The notes below the pieces were generated by a model. That model was not told the origin of the DNA and made no database searches. It saw nothing but the letters and a program-made list of their open reading frames with translations. Positions 9,074 through 17,226 of a stretch of 64,000 nucleotides of DNA are shown here, in pieces. The DNA is from Streptomyces bathyalis (GTDB taxonomy: Bacteria; Actinomycetota; Actinomycetes; Streptomycetales; Streptomycetaceae). The first letter of the stretch is position 1, and each line of letters opens with the position of its first letter. The stretch covers positions 3,224,001-3,288,000 of the forward strand of contig NZ_CP048882.1 in assembly GCF_015910445.1 (NCBI RefSeq). Direction: 5' to 3'. A program made the translations under genes and the position numbers.

Positions 9074-9536
9074 CTTCCGGACCCCCTTCGCAGTTCACTG
9101 GCTCACTCCCGCAAACACCTGCGGGCCCTGTCCGGAATCACTGTGCGGTGAACGCGAAAAGCTTGGTGATCATGGTCCAAAACTGTGGACATGCCGGGAG
9201 TTGTGAATAACTCCGTCACCCATCCTGGCGACTCCCACTGAGGAGCTCGATGGTTACACTGAGTTACGAAACCGAGGGTCCGGCGAGCGGGCTCGTGAAG
9301 ATCGCCAAGTGGCGGGAGAACGATCAATGAAAGGCGAAAAGGGCCTTGGACATGCGACGACCCCCGCCGGGGGGGAGAGCGGGGGTCGTCCCCAGGGCCG
9401 ACTCGGGGGGGAGGAGTCGGGCCGGGTTAGCACGGTCGCGAACGATCCGTGACTTCCATGGTGTACCCGAGGGCCTTCTCAGGCAAACCCACGCGCCCCA
9501 CCTTACGCCGAATGGTTGGCGCCTATGCTCGGCTTC
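9074..9536. promoter_or_regulatory. Divergent ssd/HAD intergenic region with palindrome and tandem hairpins
   Basis: 463 bp without a credible gene. GGAGTT-GTGAAT-AACTCC (9197-9214) is a perfect 6-bp inverted repeat that would sit upstream of the Tad operon. GACGACCCCCGC (9356-9367) pairs perfectly with GCGGGGGTCGTC (9379-9390), and CCGACTC (9398-9404) pairs with GAGTCGG (9414-9420), giving two consecutive GC-rich hairpins with G-rich loops. For the HAD gene, TATGCT (9524-9529) lies 7 nt before GTG 9537, a leaderless promoter layout, so the hairpins are upstream of that transcript. Confidence 0.55.
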
Positions 9537-10367
9537 GTGGAAAACCTAGCGATGCGCCGCACAGCCGCGTTCTTCGATCTGGACAAGACGGTCATTGCGA
9601 AGTCGAGCACGCTCGCCTTCGGCAGATCCTTCTACCAAGGTGGCCTGATCAATCGCCGTGCCGTACTCCGCACCGCATATGCCCAGTTCGTATATCTCCT
9701 CGGAGGCGCCGACCACGACCAGATGGAGCGGATGCGGGAGTATCTCTCCGCGCTGTGCCGTGGCTGGAACGTCGAGCAGGTGAAGGAGATCGTCGCCGAG
9801 ACGATCCACGACCTCATCGACCCGATCATCTACGACGAGGCCGCCTCCCTCATCGAGGAGCATCACCTCGCGGGGCGGGACGTCGTCATCGTCTCGACCT
9901 CGGGCGCCGAAGTCGTCGAGCCGATCGGGGAGTTGATCGGCGCGGACCGCGTGGTGGCGACCCGGATGGTCGTCGAGGACGGCTGCTACTCGGGCGAGAT
10001 CGAGTACTACGCCTACGGCCCTGCCAAGGCGGAGGCGATCGCGTCGCTCGCGGAGTCCGAGGGGTACGACCTGAGCCGGTGCTACGCGTACAGCGACTCG
10101 ATCACCGACATCCCCATGCTGGAAGCCGTCGGCAATCCCTACGCGGTCAATCCCGACCGCGCACTGCGCAAGGAGGCCGCCGGGCGTGACTGGCCGGTCC
10201 TGACCTTCTCGCGTCCGGTCCGTCTCAAGGAGCGCGTCCCGACCCTCTCCATGCCGTCGCGCCCGGCGCTGGCCATCGCCGCGGCGGCGGTGGGAGCGGC
10301 AGTCGCCACGGCCGGACTGGTCTGGTACACGAGCCAGCGCAGGAGCGCCCGGTTCGAGCAGCTTTAG
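9537..10367 (+). CDS. HAD-IB family phosphatase, membrane-tailed
   Basis: 276 aa. The N-terminus has AAFFDLDKTVIA (HAD motif I with catalytic Asp residues), VIVSTSGAEVVEP is motif II, the PAKAEAIASLA Lys is motif III and YAYSDSITDIPML is motif IV; together these define a SerB-like HAD-IB phosphatase. The C-terminus has a hydrophobic Ala-rich helix (ALAIAAAAVGAAVATAGLVW) that probably anchors it to the membrane. GTG 9537 is preferred because of TATGCT 7 nt upstream; ATG 9525 and ATG 9573 are alternatives. The substrate is unknown. Confidence 0.9.
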   Translation: MENLAMRRTAAFFDLDKTVIAKSSTLAFGRSFYQGGLINRRAVLRTAYAQFVYLLGGADHDQMERMREYLSALCRGWNVEQVKEIVAETIHDLIDPIIYDEAASLIEEHHLAGRDVVIVSTSGAEVVEPIGELIGADRVVATRMVVEDGCYSGEIEYYAYGPAKAEAIASLAESEGYDLSRCYAYSDSITDIPMLEAVGNPYAVNPDRALRKEAAGRDWPVLTFSRPVRLKERVPTLSMPSRPALAIAAAAVGAAVATAGLVWYTSQRRSARFEQL

Positions 10368-10623
10368 GGGCAAAGGTAAAGTTCGGAAGCCAGGGGTTCC
10401 ACATCATCGCAGCGCGCAGTACAAAGGAATTGACGGCCCGCGAGACCAGCGGCGACAGAGAGTTCGCCGGTACGCACAAGGCCCCACGGACCGCCTTGCA
10501 CGAATATTGGGCACCCACGCGACGCTGAGCCCACGTATCGGGCGGACCCGCCAGGAAACGGGCGAAGCACCCGGCCTGACGGGAAGGATGAGAGCACGCA
10601 CTGGTAACCCGGTATCCGTGCCA
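10368..10623. ncRNA. Candidate 6S-like RNA region (scr3559 position)
   Basis: No protein gene is convincing here. In S. coelicolor the 6S-like RNA scr3559 is encoded between SCO3558 and SCO3559, the orthologues of the two genes flanking this gap. The stretch contains local hairpins such as CAAGGC...GCCTTG (10479-10505) and ends at the powerful terminator at 10624-10654, whose downstream side is T-rich on the plus strand. Exact ends and strand cannot be fixed by eye. The call rests mainly on conserved position. Confidence 0.45.
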
Positions 10624-10654
10624 GCGGCGGCACCGTCCAGGACGGTGCCGCCGC
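10624..10654. terminator. Strong bidirectional terminator hairpin
   Basis: GCGGCGGCACCGTCC (10624-10638) is complementary to GGACGGTGCCGCCGC (10640-10654). After allowing a minimal loop this leaves at least a 13-bp stem. It is followed on the plus strand by AACTCTGTTTCTGT. It lies between the rightward HAD/6S region and the leftward Fic-like gene. Confidence 0.85.
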
Positions 10655-10778
10655 AACTCTGTTTCTGTGGCGCCCAAGGCTTTGCCGACCCGGTACGTGA
10701 GCCCTCTGACCTGCTTCCCTACGTCTGCGCTGCCGTCGCCCGCCGCGATGGGCCGGTCTGCCGCGCCGGAAGCGCGCG

Positions 10779-11600
10779 CTACGCGGCCCCGCGCTGCAGC
10801 GCCTCGCACACCGCGGTCGTCTCGCGCACGCCGAGTTCGAGGGCCTTTCCGCAGTGCCCGATCCAGTCGGCCATGCCCTCGGGCGTCCCGGAGGCGTAGC
10901 CGGCCAGCGCGCGCTCGTAGGTCTCACGGCCCAGCTCGGCCTGGCCGACCTCGGCCGGGCAGATCGACTTGGGGTCCAGCCCGCTCCCGACCAGGACGAT
11001 GCGCTCGGCCGCGCGCGCCACCGGCCCGTTGAAGGAGACGAACGGCCGCAGTGTGGCCAGTTCCCCGTGCACGACCGCGGCGAGCACAAGCGCCGGCGCC
11101 TCGCTGCCGTCCACGACGATCCGCGCGAGCGCGTCCAGTCGGGCCGCCACCTCGTCCGCGTCCGGCGGCTCCTTCCCGAGCGCGGGTCCGCTCACCGGCT
11201 CACCCGCGAGGCGCGGCCGGCCGACCGCCCCGTCGTCCCCGGTGCCTCCCGCCGCGACGAGATGCAGCCGCGCCAGCACCCTCAGGGGCGACTGCCCCCA
11301 CACGTCGAGCAGTTGCCCCGCCTCGGCGGTCGTGCGGAGCGCCGCCCCGACCGTGCGGGGTTCGCCCTCGCCGCCGAAGTCGGTGCGCCGGCGCAGTTCC
11401 TCCAGGGGCCAGTCGGCACCCTCGAGCGCGGCAGAGGCCCGGGCCCCGCGCAGCGCCGCCTCCGCGCTCACCTCGCTGCTGCGGCGGCGCATCACGCGGT
11501 GCCCATAGATCCTGTCCACGGACTTCCGTACGGAGTCGACGGCGTCCGCGACGCCGGGCAACGCCCCCAGCGGAGCCAGGGGATCAGCGGAGCTACTCAT
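10779..11600 (-). CDS. Degenerate Fic-fold protein (SCO3559-like)
   Basis: 273 aa, helical throughout. The N-terminal half has ASAALEGADWPLEELRRR, resembling the inhibitory/SxxxEG region of Fic proteins. The catalytic region HGELATLRPFVSFNGPVARA matches the Fic core HPFxxGNGRxxR in position, but the catalytic His-Pro is Arg-Pro and the GNGR phosphate loop is FNGPVAR. It is therefore predicted to have lost AMP-transfer activity. TAGGGT lies 7 nt before the ATG (complement of 11608-11613), indicating a leaderless transcript. Orthologues are often annotated 'oxidoreductase'; nothing in the sequence supports that. Confidence 0.7.
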   Translation of the reverse strand: MSSSADPLAPLGALPGVADAVDSVRKSVDRIYGHRVMRRRSSEVSAEAALRGARASAALEGADWPLEELRRRTDFGGEGEPRTVGAALRTTAEAGQLLDVWGQSPLRVLARLHLVAAGGTGDDGAVGRPRLAGEPVSGPALGKEPPDADEVAARLDALARIVVDGSEAPALVLAAVVHGELATLRPFVSFNGPVARAAERIVLVGSGLDPKSICPAEVGQAELGRETYERALAGYASGTPEGMADWIGHCGKALELGVRETTAVCEALQRGAA

Positions 11601-11708
11601 GCGTATGACCCTACGCGCAGGCCGCGCCGCAACTCGCGTCGCACGAACGAGTGGTCCTTCTCACCCCGCCCCCGTGGTCCGCGGGCCGGTCCCCCTACGC
11701 TCTCGTAC

Positions 11709-12692
11709 ATGAAAATCGCTTTCGTCGGCAAGGGCGGCAGTGGCAAGACGACACTGTCCTCACTGTTCATCCGTCAGCTGGCCGCCGCGCACGTCCCGGT
11801 GGTCGCTGTCGATGCGGACATCAACCAGCACCTCGGCGCCGCGCTGGGGATGGACGAGGCCGAAGCGGCCGCGCTCCCCTCGATGGGCGCGCAGCTCCCG
11901 CTCATCAAGGAGTGGCTGCGCGGCTCGAATCCGCGTATCGCCTCGTCCGAGACGATGATCAAGACGACGCCGCCGGGCCGCGGCTCCCGCCTCCTGCGGA
12001 TCACCGAGGACAATCCCGTCTACGACGCGTGCGCACGCACCCTCGCCCTCGAGGGCGGCACGGTGCGGCTGCTGGCCACGGGGCCGTTCACCGAGGCCGA
12101 TCTGGGTGTCGCCTGCTACCACTCCAAGACCGGGGCGGTCGAGCTCTTCCTCAACCATCTCGTCGACGGGCGCGATGAGTTCACGGTCGTCGACATGACC
12201 GCGGGCAGCGACTCCTTCGCGTCCGGCATGTTCACGCGCTTCGACATGACCTTCCTCGTCGCCGAGCCCACCCGGAAGGGAGTCTCCGTCTACCGCCAGT
12301 ACAAGGAGTACGCGCGGGACTTCGGCATCCAGCTGCGCGTCGTGGGCAACAAGGTGCACGGCCAGGACGACCTGGACTTCCTGCGCGAGGAGGCCGGCGA
12401 CGACCTGCTGGTCTCCTTCGGGCACTCCGACTGGGTGCGCGCCATGGAGAAGGGCCGGCCGCGTTCGCTGGCCGACCTGGAGCCGTCCAACCGCCGGGCG
12501 CTGGGGGAACTCCAGGAAGCCGCGGACGGTGCGTACGACAAGCGCGACCGGCAGCGCTACACACGGCAGATGATCCACTTCCATCTGCGCAACGCCGAGA
12601 GCTGGGGCAACGAGAAGACGGGGGCCGACCTGGCCGCCCAGGTGGACCCCGACTTCGTGCTGGGCGAGCAGCCGGTGGCCCAGCCCGTCTGA
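11709..12692 (+). CDS. CooC/ParA-like P-loop ATPase
   Basis: 327 aa beginning MKIAFVGKGGSGKTTLSSLF, a deviant Walker A (GKGGSGKTT) of the SIMIBI class. VVAVDADINQHLG is the A' box and FTVVDMTAGSDSF the Walker B region. VVGNKVHGQDDLDFLRE resembles the nucleotide-base recognition loop of CooC/NifH-like proteins. Members of this family insert metals or partition cargo; the cargo here is unknown. TACGCT 7 nt before ATG suggests a leaderless promoter, and the gene is divergent from the Fic-like gene with only 108 bp between starts. Confidence 0.85.
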   Translation: MKIAFVGKGGSGKTTLSSLFIRQLAAAHVPVVAVDADINQHLGAALGMDEAEAAALPSMGAQLPLIKEWLRGSNPRIASSETMIKTTPPGRGSRLLRITEDNPVYDACARTLALEGGTVRLLATGPFTEADLGVACYHSKTGAVELFLNHLVDGRDEFTVVDMTAGSDSFASGMFTRFDMTFLVAEPTRKGVSVYRQYKEYARDFGIQLRVVGNKVHGQDDLDFLREEAGDDLLVSFGHSDWVRAMEKGRPRSLADLEPSNRRALGELQEAADGAYDKRDRQRYTRQMIHFHLRNAESWGNEKTGADLAAQVDPDFVLGEQPVAQPV

Positions 12693-12708
12693 GGGACTGC
12701 TCCCGAAC

Positions 12709-12757
12709 GGGCAGGCCGCGGACGGAGGTTGAGGAACCACCGTCCACGGCCGTGCCC
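12709..12757. terminator. Bidirectional terminator between convergent genes
   Basis: GGGCAGGCCGCGGACGG (12709-12725) pairs, with small bulges, with CCGTCCACGGCCGTGCCC (12740-12757); AGGTT and AACC extend the stem. It lies between the ATPase gene and the convergent deacetylase-like lipoprotein gene. Confidence 0.8.
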
Positions 12758-12778
12758 GCCGCGCGGGGCCTACTCCCG

Positions 12779-14014
12779 TCAGTCGGAGAGCAGCTTCGTG
12801 GTCCGCTTGTGCTTCTTGAGGTACGAGTCCCAGCCGGCCTTGGGCCGCTCGCCGACGCCCAGTTCGCGGAGCTTGGCCAGCACCTTGGGGTCCTGCTTGT
12901 CGAGCCAGTTGACGAGCTGCCTGAACGAGACGCACCGCACCTCGCGCTTCTGGCAGACCGACTTCATGACGTCCTCGACAGCGTCCATGTAGACGCCGCC
13001 GTTCCAGTTCTCGAAGTGGTTGCCGATGACCATCGGTGCGCGGTTGCCCTTGTAGGCGCGCTCGAAGCCCTTCATCAGGCCGTCACGCATCTGACGGCCG
13101 TAGGCCGCGTGCTTCTCGGACGGGCCCCGGACGGTTCCCGACTGGTTCGCCAGGAAGTTGTAGTCCATGGAGAGGGTCTGGAACTTGCGCCCGGGCATGG
13201 GGACTTCCTGAAGCGGTACGTCCCAGAGGCCGCCCTTCTTGCCGGGCCAGACCTGGGTGCCGTTGCCGCTGGAGTCGTAGCGGAACCCCATCTGCCGGGC
13301 CGCCCGGAGGAGGTTCTCCTGGCCCTGGAGGCAGGGGGTGCGTCCGCCTATGAGTTCCCTGTCGTAGTCGAAGGGAAGAGGATCCTCGCCCTTGAAGCCG
13401 GTGGTCGTCTTCCAGTTCTTCACGAACCACTTGGCCTGGCGTATCTCGCTCTTCCACTGGTCCTCGGACCAGCTGCCGACACCCGCGGGGCCGCAGAAGT
13501 GGCCGTTGAAGTGGGTGCCTATCTCGTTCCCCTGGAGCCATGCCTTGCGTACCTCGCGAAGGGTGGCCCGTATGTTCTCGTCCTTGAGGTAGCCGATGTC
13601 GGAGGCTCCGACAGAGTGGCCGGGGGGCGAGTAGCGGCGGGACTTGGCCTCGGGGAGGGCGTATATGCCGCTGAGGAAGAACGACTGCGATGCGCCGTAG
13701 CGCTTGCCCGCCTTGCGGAAACGGGAGAAGAGCTTCTTGCCGTCCTCGCCCGCTCCGTCCCAGGAGAAGACCACGAACTGCGGCGGCTTCTTGCCCTTGC
13801 GGAGCTTCCTGGGGACCGGCTGGTTCGGCTGCCGGCCGGTTATGGAGGTCGAACCGTCCCCGATGACGCGGGCCTGCTGCTCGGGCTTCTCCTCGGGGGC
13901 CGAGCGGCCTTGGCCCTCCGGGCTGCGTGTGGTGTCACCGGCACAGCCGCTCATCACTGCAGTGAGCGCCATTCCCGCCGATATACCCACGAGCCACCGT
14001 CGAGTGGCTGTCAT
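12779..14014 (-). CDS. Secreted polysaccharide deacetylase-like lipoprotein
   Basis: 411 aa with a lipoprotein signal peptide: positively charged start, hydrophobic core and lipobox VMSGC. The mature part contains FVVFSWDGAGEDGKKLF (a variant of the NodB FDDGP metal motif), NEIGTHFNGHFCGP (the HxxxH metal-binding segment) and PMVIGNHFENWNGG near the end. This is the (beta/alpha) carbohydrate-esterase-4-like fold, but the metal triad is altered, so catalysis is uncertain. It probably acts on wall polysaccharide outside the membrane. Confidence 0.82.
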   Translation of the reverse strand: MTATRRWLVGISAGMALTAVMSGCAGDTTRSPEGQGRSAPEEKPEQQARVIGDGSTSITGRQPNQPVPRKLRKGKKPPQFVVFSWDGAGEDGKKLFSRFRKAGKRYGASQSFFLSGIYALPEAKSRRYSPPGHSVGASDIGYLKDENIRATLREVRKAWLQGNEIGTHFNGHFCGPAGVGSWSEDQWKSEIRQAKWFVKNWKTTTGFKGEDPLPFDYDRELIGGRTPCLQGQENLLRAARQMGFRYDSSGNGTQVWPGKKGGLWDVPLQEVPMPGRKFQTLSMDYNFLANQSGTVRGPSEKHAAYGRQMRDGLMKGFERAYKGNRAPMVIGNHFENWNGGVYMDAVEDVMKSVCQKREVRCVSFRQLVNWLDKQDPKVLAKLRELGVGERPKAGWDSYLKKHKRTTKLLSD

Positions 14015-14379
14015 CGGATCACCTCACCCATGTCGATGTCGCTCCGTAACGGATCAACTCCGGTACGTGACTCAAAGCTCGCATCTCGGACAGAGCGGGC
14101 AACTCGGGTGGGGCCTTGGGGTGATTTCTTCACTCGTCGGGCGCATAGTGAGTGGCACTCACCGAAGCAGCGGCACCCGGTCTTCACGCGCGGCACCACA
14201 CGCGTCAGGACGGGTCTCAGTGACGGGCGAGCGCGTCCATGACAGGTCTAAACCAATTTCGCCGCAAGCTCTTGTCACAAGGGCGCGACGGCTGATGAGC
14301 TAGGCCCGGAGTCCAAGGTCCAAGCAAGATCCGGGCCTTGGGCCGGGACACAACAGACACCCTGGGAAAGGGAGATGTC
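14015..14379. promoter_or_regulatory. Divergent lipoprotein/acs intergenic region
   Basis: 365 bp. Small open frames here have no credible features. AGGCCCGGA (14302-14310) pairs perfectly with TCCGGGCCT (14330-14338) around a 19-nt loop, 42 nt before the acs start, and could be an acs leader element. CTTGT-C-ACAAG (14271-14281) is a short inverted repeat just upstream. The acs ribosome-binding site AAAGGGAG is at 14367-14374. Confidence 0.45.
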
Positions 14380-16344
14380 GTGAGCAACGAAAGCCTGGCC
14401 AATCTGCTCAAGGAAGAGCGGAGGTTCCCGCCGCCCGCCGATCTGGCCGCTCAGGCCAACGTCACCGTAGCGGCGTATGAGCAGGCGAGGGCGGATCGGC
14501 TGGGCTTCTGGGCCGAGCAGGCACGCCGCCTGAGCTGGGGTACGGAGCCGACCGAGACCCTCGACTGGTCAAACCCGCCGTTCGCCAAGTGGTTCAAGGA
14601 CGGCAAGCTCAACGTCGCGTACAACTGCGTGGACCGGCACGTCGAAGCGGGCAACGGCGACCGGGTCGCCCTGCACTTCGAGGGCGAGCCCGGCGACTCC
14701 CGCAGCATCACCTACGCCGACCTCCAGCGTGAGGTCTCCAAGGCCGCGAACGCGCTGACGGAACTGGGCGTGCAGGCCGGCGACCGCGTCGCCGTCTATC
14801 TGCCGATGATCCCGGAGACCGTCGTGGCGATGCTGGCGTGCGCCCGCATCGGCGCCCCGCACTCGGTGGTCTTCGGCGGCTTCTCCGCCGACGCGCTCGC
14901 CACCCGCATCGAGGACGCCGACGCCCGCGTCGTCATCACCGCCGACGGCGGCTACCGCAAGGGCGGAGCCAGCGCGCTCAAGCCCGCCGTCGACGAGGCG
15001 CTCACCCGGCCCGGTACCGAGAAGGTCCGCAACGTGCTGGTGGTCAGGCGCACCGGGCAGGACGACATCGAGTGGAACGACGGGCGCGACGTGTGGTGGC
15101 ACGACGTCGTCGACCGCCAGAGCGACCAGCACACGCCGGAGAACTTCGACGCCGAGCACCCGCTCTTCATCCTCTACACCTCCGGAACCACCGGTAAGCC
15201 GAAGGGCATCCTGCACACCACCGGCGGCTACCTGACGCAGGTCGCCTACACCCACCACGCCGTCTTCGACCTCAAGCCCGACCGGGACGTGTACTGGTGC
15301 ACGGCGGACGTCGGCTGGGTCACCGGCCACTCCTACATCGTGTACGGGCCCCTCGCGAACGGCGCCACCGAGGTGCTCTACGAGGGCACCCCGGACACCC
15401 CGCACAAGGGCCGCTGGTGGGAGATCGTGCAGAAGTACGGCGTCTCCCTGCTCTACACCGCCCCGACCGCGATCCGCGCCTGCATGAAGTGGGGCGACGA
15501 CATCCCGGCCAAGTTCGACCTGTCGTCGCTGCGGATCCTCGGCTCCGTCGGCGAGCCGATCAACCCGGAGGCGTGGATCTGGTACCGCCACCACATCGGC
15601 GGTGACCGCACGCCCATCGTCGACACCTGGTGGCAGACGGAGACCGGCGGCGTCATGGTCAGCCCGCTGCCCGGCGTCACCGAGACCAAGCCGGGCTCGG
15701 CGCAGAGGCCGCTGCCGGGAATCGCCGCGACGGTCGTGGACGACGAGGCCAACGAAGTGCCCGACGGCGGCGGCGGATACATGGTGCTCACGGAGCCCTG
15801 GCCGTCGATGCTGCGCACCATCTGGGGCGACGACCAGCGCTTCCTCGACACCTACTGGTCACGCTTCCAGAACATGTACTTCGCCGGCGACGGCGCGAAG
15901 AAGGACGACGACGGAGACATCTGGCTGCTCGGCCGTGTCGACGACGTCATGCTCGTCTCGGGCCACAACATCTCGACGACCGAGGTCGAGTCGTCCCTCG
16001 TCTCGCACCCGAAGGTCGCCGAGGCGGCGGTCGTCGGTGCGACGGACCCGCAGACGACCCAGGCGATCTGCGCGTTCGTCATCTTGCGCGGCTCGGCCGC
16101 CGAGGACGAGGGCCTGGTGGAGGAGCTGCGCGCGCACGTGGCCAAGCAACTCGGCCCGATCGCCAAGCCGAAGAAGATCCTTCCGGTCGCGGAGCTGCCC
16201 AAGACCCGCTCCGGCAAGATCATGCGGCGGCTGCTGCGGGACGTCGCGGAGAACCGTGCGCTCGGAGACGTCAGCACGCTGACCGACTCCTCCGTCATGG
16301 AGCTCATCCAGGACAAGCTGCCGAGCGCGGCGAGCGAGGACTGA
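14380..16344 (+). CDS. acsA: Acetyl-CoA synthetase (AMP-forming)
   Basis: 654 aa. It activates acetate to acetyl-CoA through acetyl-AMP in the cytoplasm. The ANL signature is LYTSGTTGKPKGI; the acetate-pocket region is WWQTETGG, the hinge/adenylate region YFAGDGAKKDDDG and the C-terminal catalytic-Lys motif RSGKIMRRLLRD (the acetylation target in regulated Acs enzymes). GTG 14380 follows AAAGGGAG at 6-nt spacing. The hairpin at 16393-16425 downstream ends the unit. Confidence 0.96.
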   Translation: MSNESLANLLKEERRFPPPADLAAQANVTVAAYEQARADRLGFWAEQARRLSWGTEPTETLDWSNPPFAKWFKDGKLNVAYNCVDRHVEAGNGDRVALHFEGEPGDSRSITYADLQREVSKAANALTELGVQAGDRVAVYLPMIPETVVAMLACARIGAPHSVVFGGFSADALATRIEDADARVVITADGGYRKGGASALKPAVDEALTRPGTEKVRNVLVVRRTGQDDIEWNDGRDVWWHDVVDRQSDQHTPENFDAEHPLFILYTSGTTGKPKGILHTTGGYLTQVAYTHHAVFDLKPDRDVYWCTADVGWVTGHSYIVYGPLANGATEVLYEGTPDTPHKGRWWEIVQKYGVSLLYTAPTAIRACMKWGDDIPAKFDLSSLRILGSVGEPINPEAWIWYRHHIGGDRTPIVDTWWQTETGGVMVSPLPGVTETKPGSAQRPLPGIAATVVDDEANEVPDGGGGYMVLTEPWPSMLRTIWGDDQRFLDTYWSRFQNMYFAGDGAKKDDDGDIWLLGRVDDVMLVSGHNISTTEVESSLVSHPKVAEAAVVGATDPQTTQAICAFVILRGSAAEDEGLVEELRAHVAKQLGPIAKPKKILPVAELPKTRSGKIMRRLLRDVAENRALGDVSTLTDSSVMELIQDKLPSAASED

Positions 16345-16392
16345 CCGGCGTACGGCGGTATCAAGGACGTACGGGAGACGTCAGGTCCTTGA

Positions 16393-16425
16393 GGAGGGGC
16401 ATCCGGCAACGCCGGGTGCCCCTCC
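16393..16425 (+). terminator. Terminator after acsA
   Basis: GGAGGGGCATCCGGC (16393-16407) pairs with GCCGGGTGCCCCTCC (16411-16425) with one T/G wobble and a tight loop. It is followed by a pyrimidine-rich tract. Confidence 0.8.
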
Positions 16426-16635
16426 CCCTGTTCTCCCCTGTTCGCGCCCCCGGATCGCCGCCGGCCGTACGCTTCGTCAACACCGGGACGGCTGACGGAG
16501 CTTGTCGTAGTGGCCTCCTGGGCACACGTGCCGCACGATGGTCCGGCATGATCGGACGGACGGGGCGGGGACGGTCGAAGGCCCATGACCGGGCCTCCGT
16601 CCGGGACCGACGCAGAGAAGGAGAGGGAGACACCG

Positions 16636-17121
16636 ATGAGTTCTGCCGACGACGGCCGCAGTCTCGGCCAGTTGGTCGCCTCGGCCACCGCCGAGCTGTC
16701 CGGACTGGTGCACGACGAGATCGCGCTGGCCAAGGCCGAGATCCGGCAGGACGTGAAGCGGGGCATCGTGGGCGGCGGCGCGGCCACGGTCGCCGGGGTG
16801 CTGCTGCTCTTCTCGCTGCCCGTGCTGAGCTTCGCCGCGGCCTACGGGATCCACAACCTGGGCCTCGGACTGGCCTGGTCGTTCCTGATCGTGGGGGGCG
16901 CGTACATCGTCGTCGCGCTCATCCTTCTGCTGCTGGCGCTGCGGAAGTTCAAGCGGATCAAGCCCCCGGAGAAGTCGATCGCCTCCGCGAAGGAGACGGC
17001 CTCGGTGCTCTCACGCGCCAAGCCGCATCCGCGCACGCGGGCCGTCGCGGCAGGGCAGACCGCTCCTGAACAGAACGGCAGGCGGCCGGAGAAGCAGCGG
17101 AAGAGCACCTCGGCGGCGTGA
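16636..17121 (+). CDS. Holin-like (DUF1469-type) membrane protein
   Basis: 161 aa. An N-terminal amphipathic segment (LGQLVASATAELSGLVHDEIALAKAEIRQD) is followed by two membrane helices (about residues 45-70 and 80-105) and a basic C-terminal tail. This is the 'phage holin family/YqjE' architecture found on bacterial chromosomes without phage. A strong ribosome-binding site, GAAGGAGAGGGAG, precedes ATG 16636. It corresponds to the Rv3669 position next to the epoxide hydrolase-like gene. The role is unknown, presumably in the cell envelope. Confidence 0.85.
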   Translation: MSSADDGRSLGQLVASATAELSGLVHDEIALAKAEIRQDVKRGIVGGGAATVAGVLLLFSLPVLSFAAAYGIHNLGLGLAWSFLIVGGAYIVVALILLLLALRKFKRIKPPEKSIASAKETASVLSRAKPHPRTRAVAAGQTAPEQNGRRPEKQRKSTSAA

Positions 17122-17226
17122 GGCCGCAGCCGGAGGGGACGCCCGCTCGGCGGACGGCCTCCCGCTCCGCGCCCCCGGGGGCGAGCGCGGCATGGACGCG
17201 GCCCGAAGTGTGACAGGCTCGTCGGC

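Noticed and set aside
11760..12935. Long leftward frame opposite the CooC-like ATPase
   Set aside because: It mirrors the codon structure of the real gene on the other strand and has no protein features.
14569..15594. Leftward 341-codon frame opposite acsA
   Set aside because: Antisense shadow of a conserved enzyme gene; Val/Asp/Gly-rich composition and no motif.
16636..17121. Holin-like gene as evidence of a prophage
   Set aside because: The neighbours are core genes in conserved order; this membrane-protein family is chromosomal in actinobacteria.
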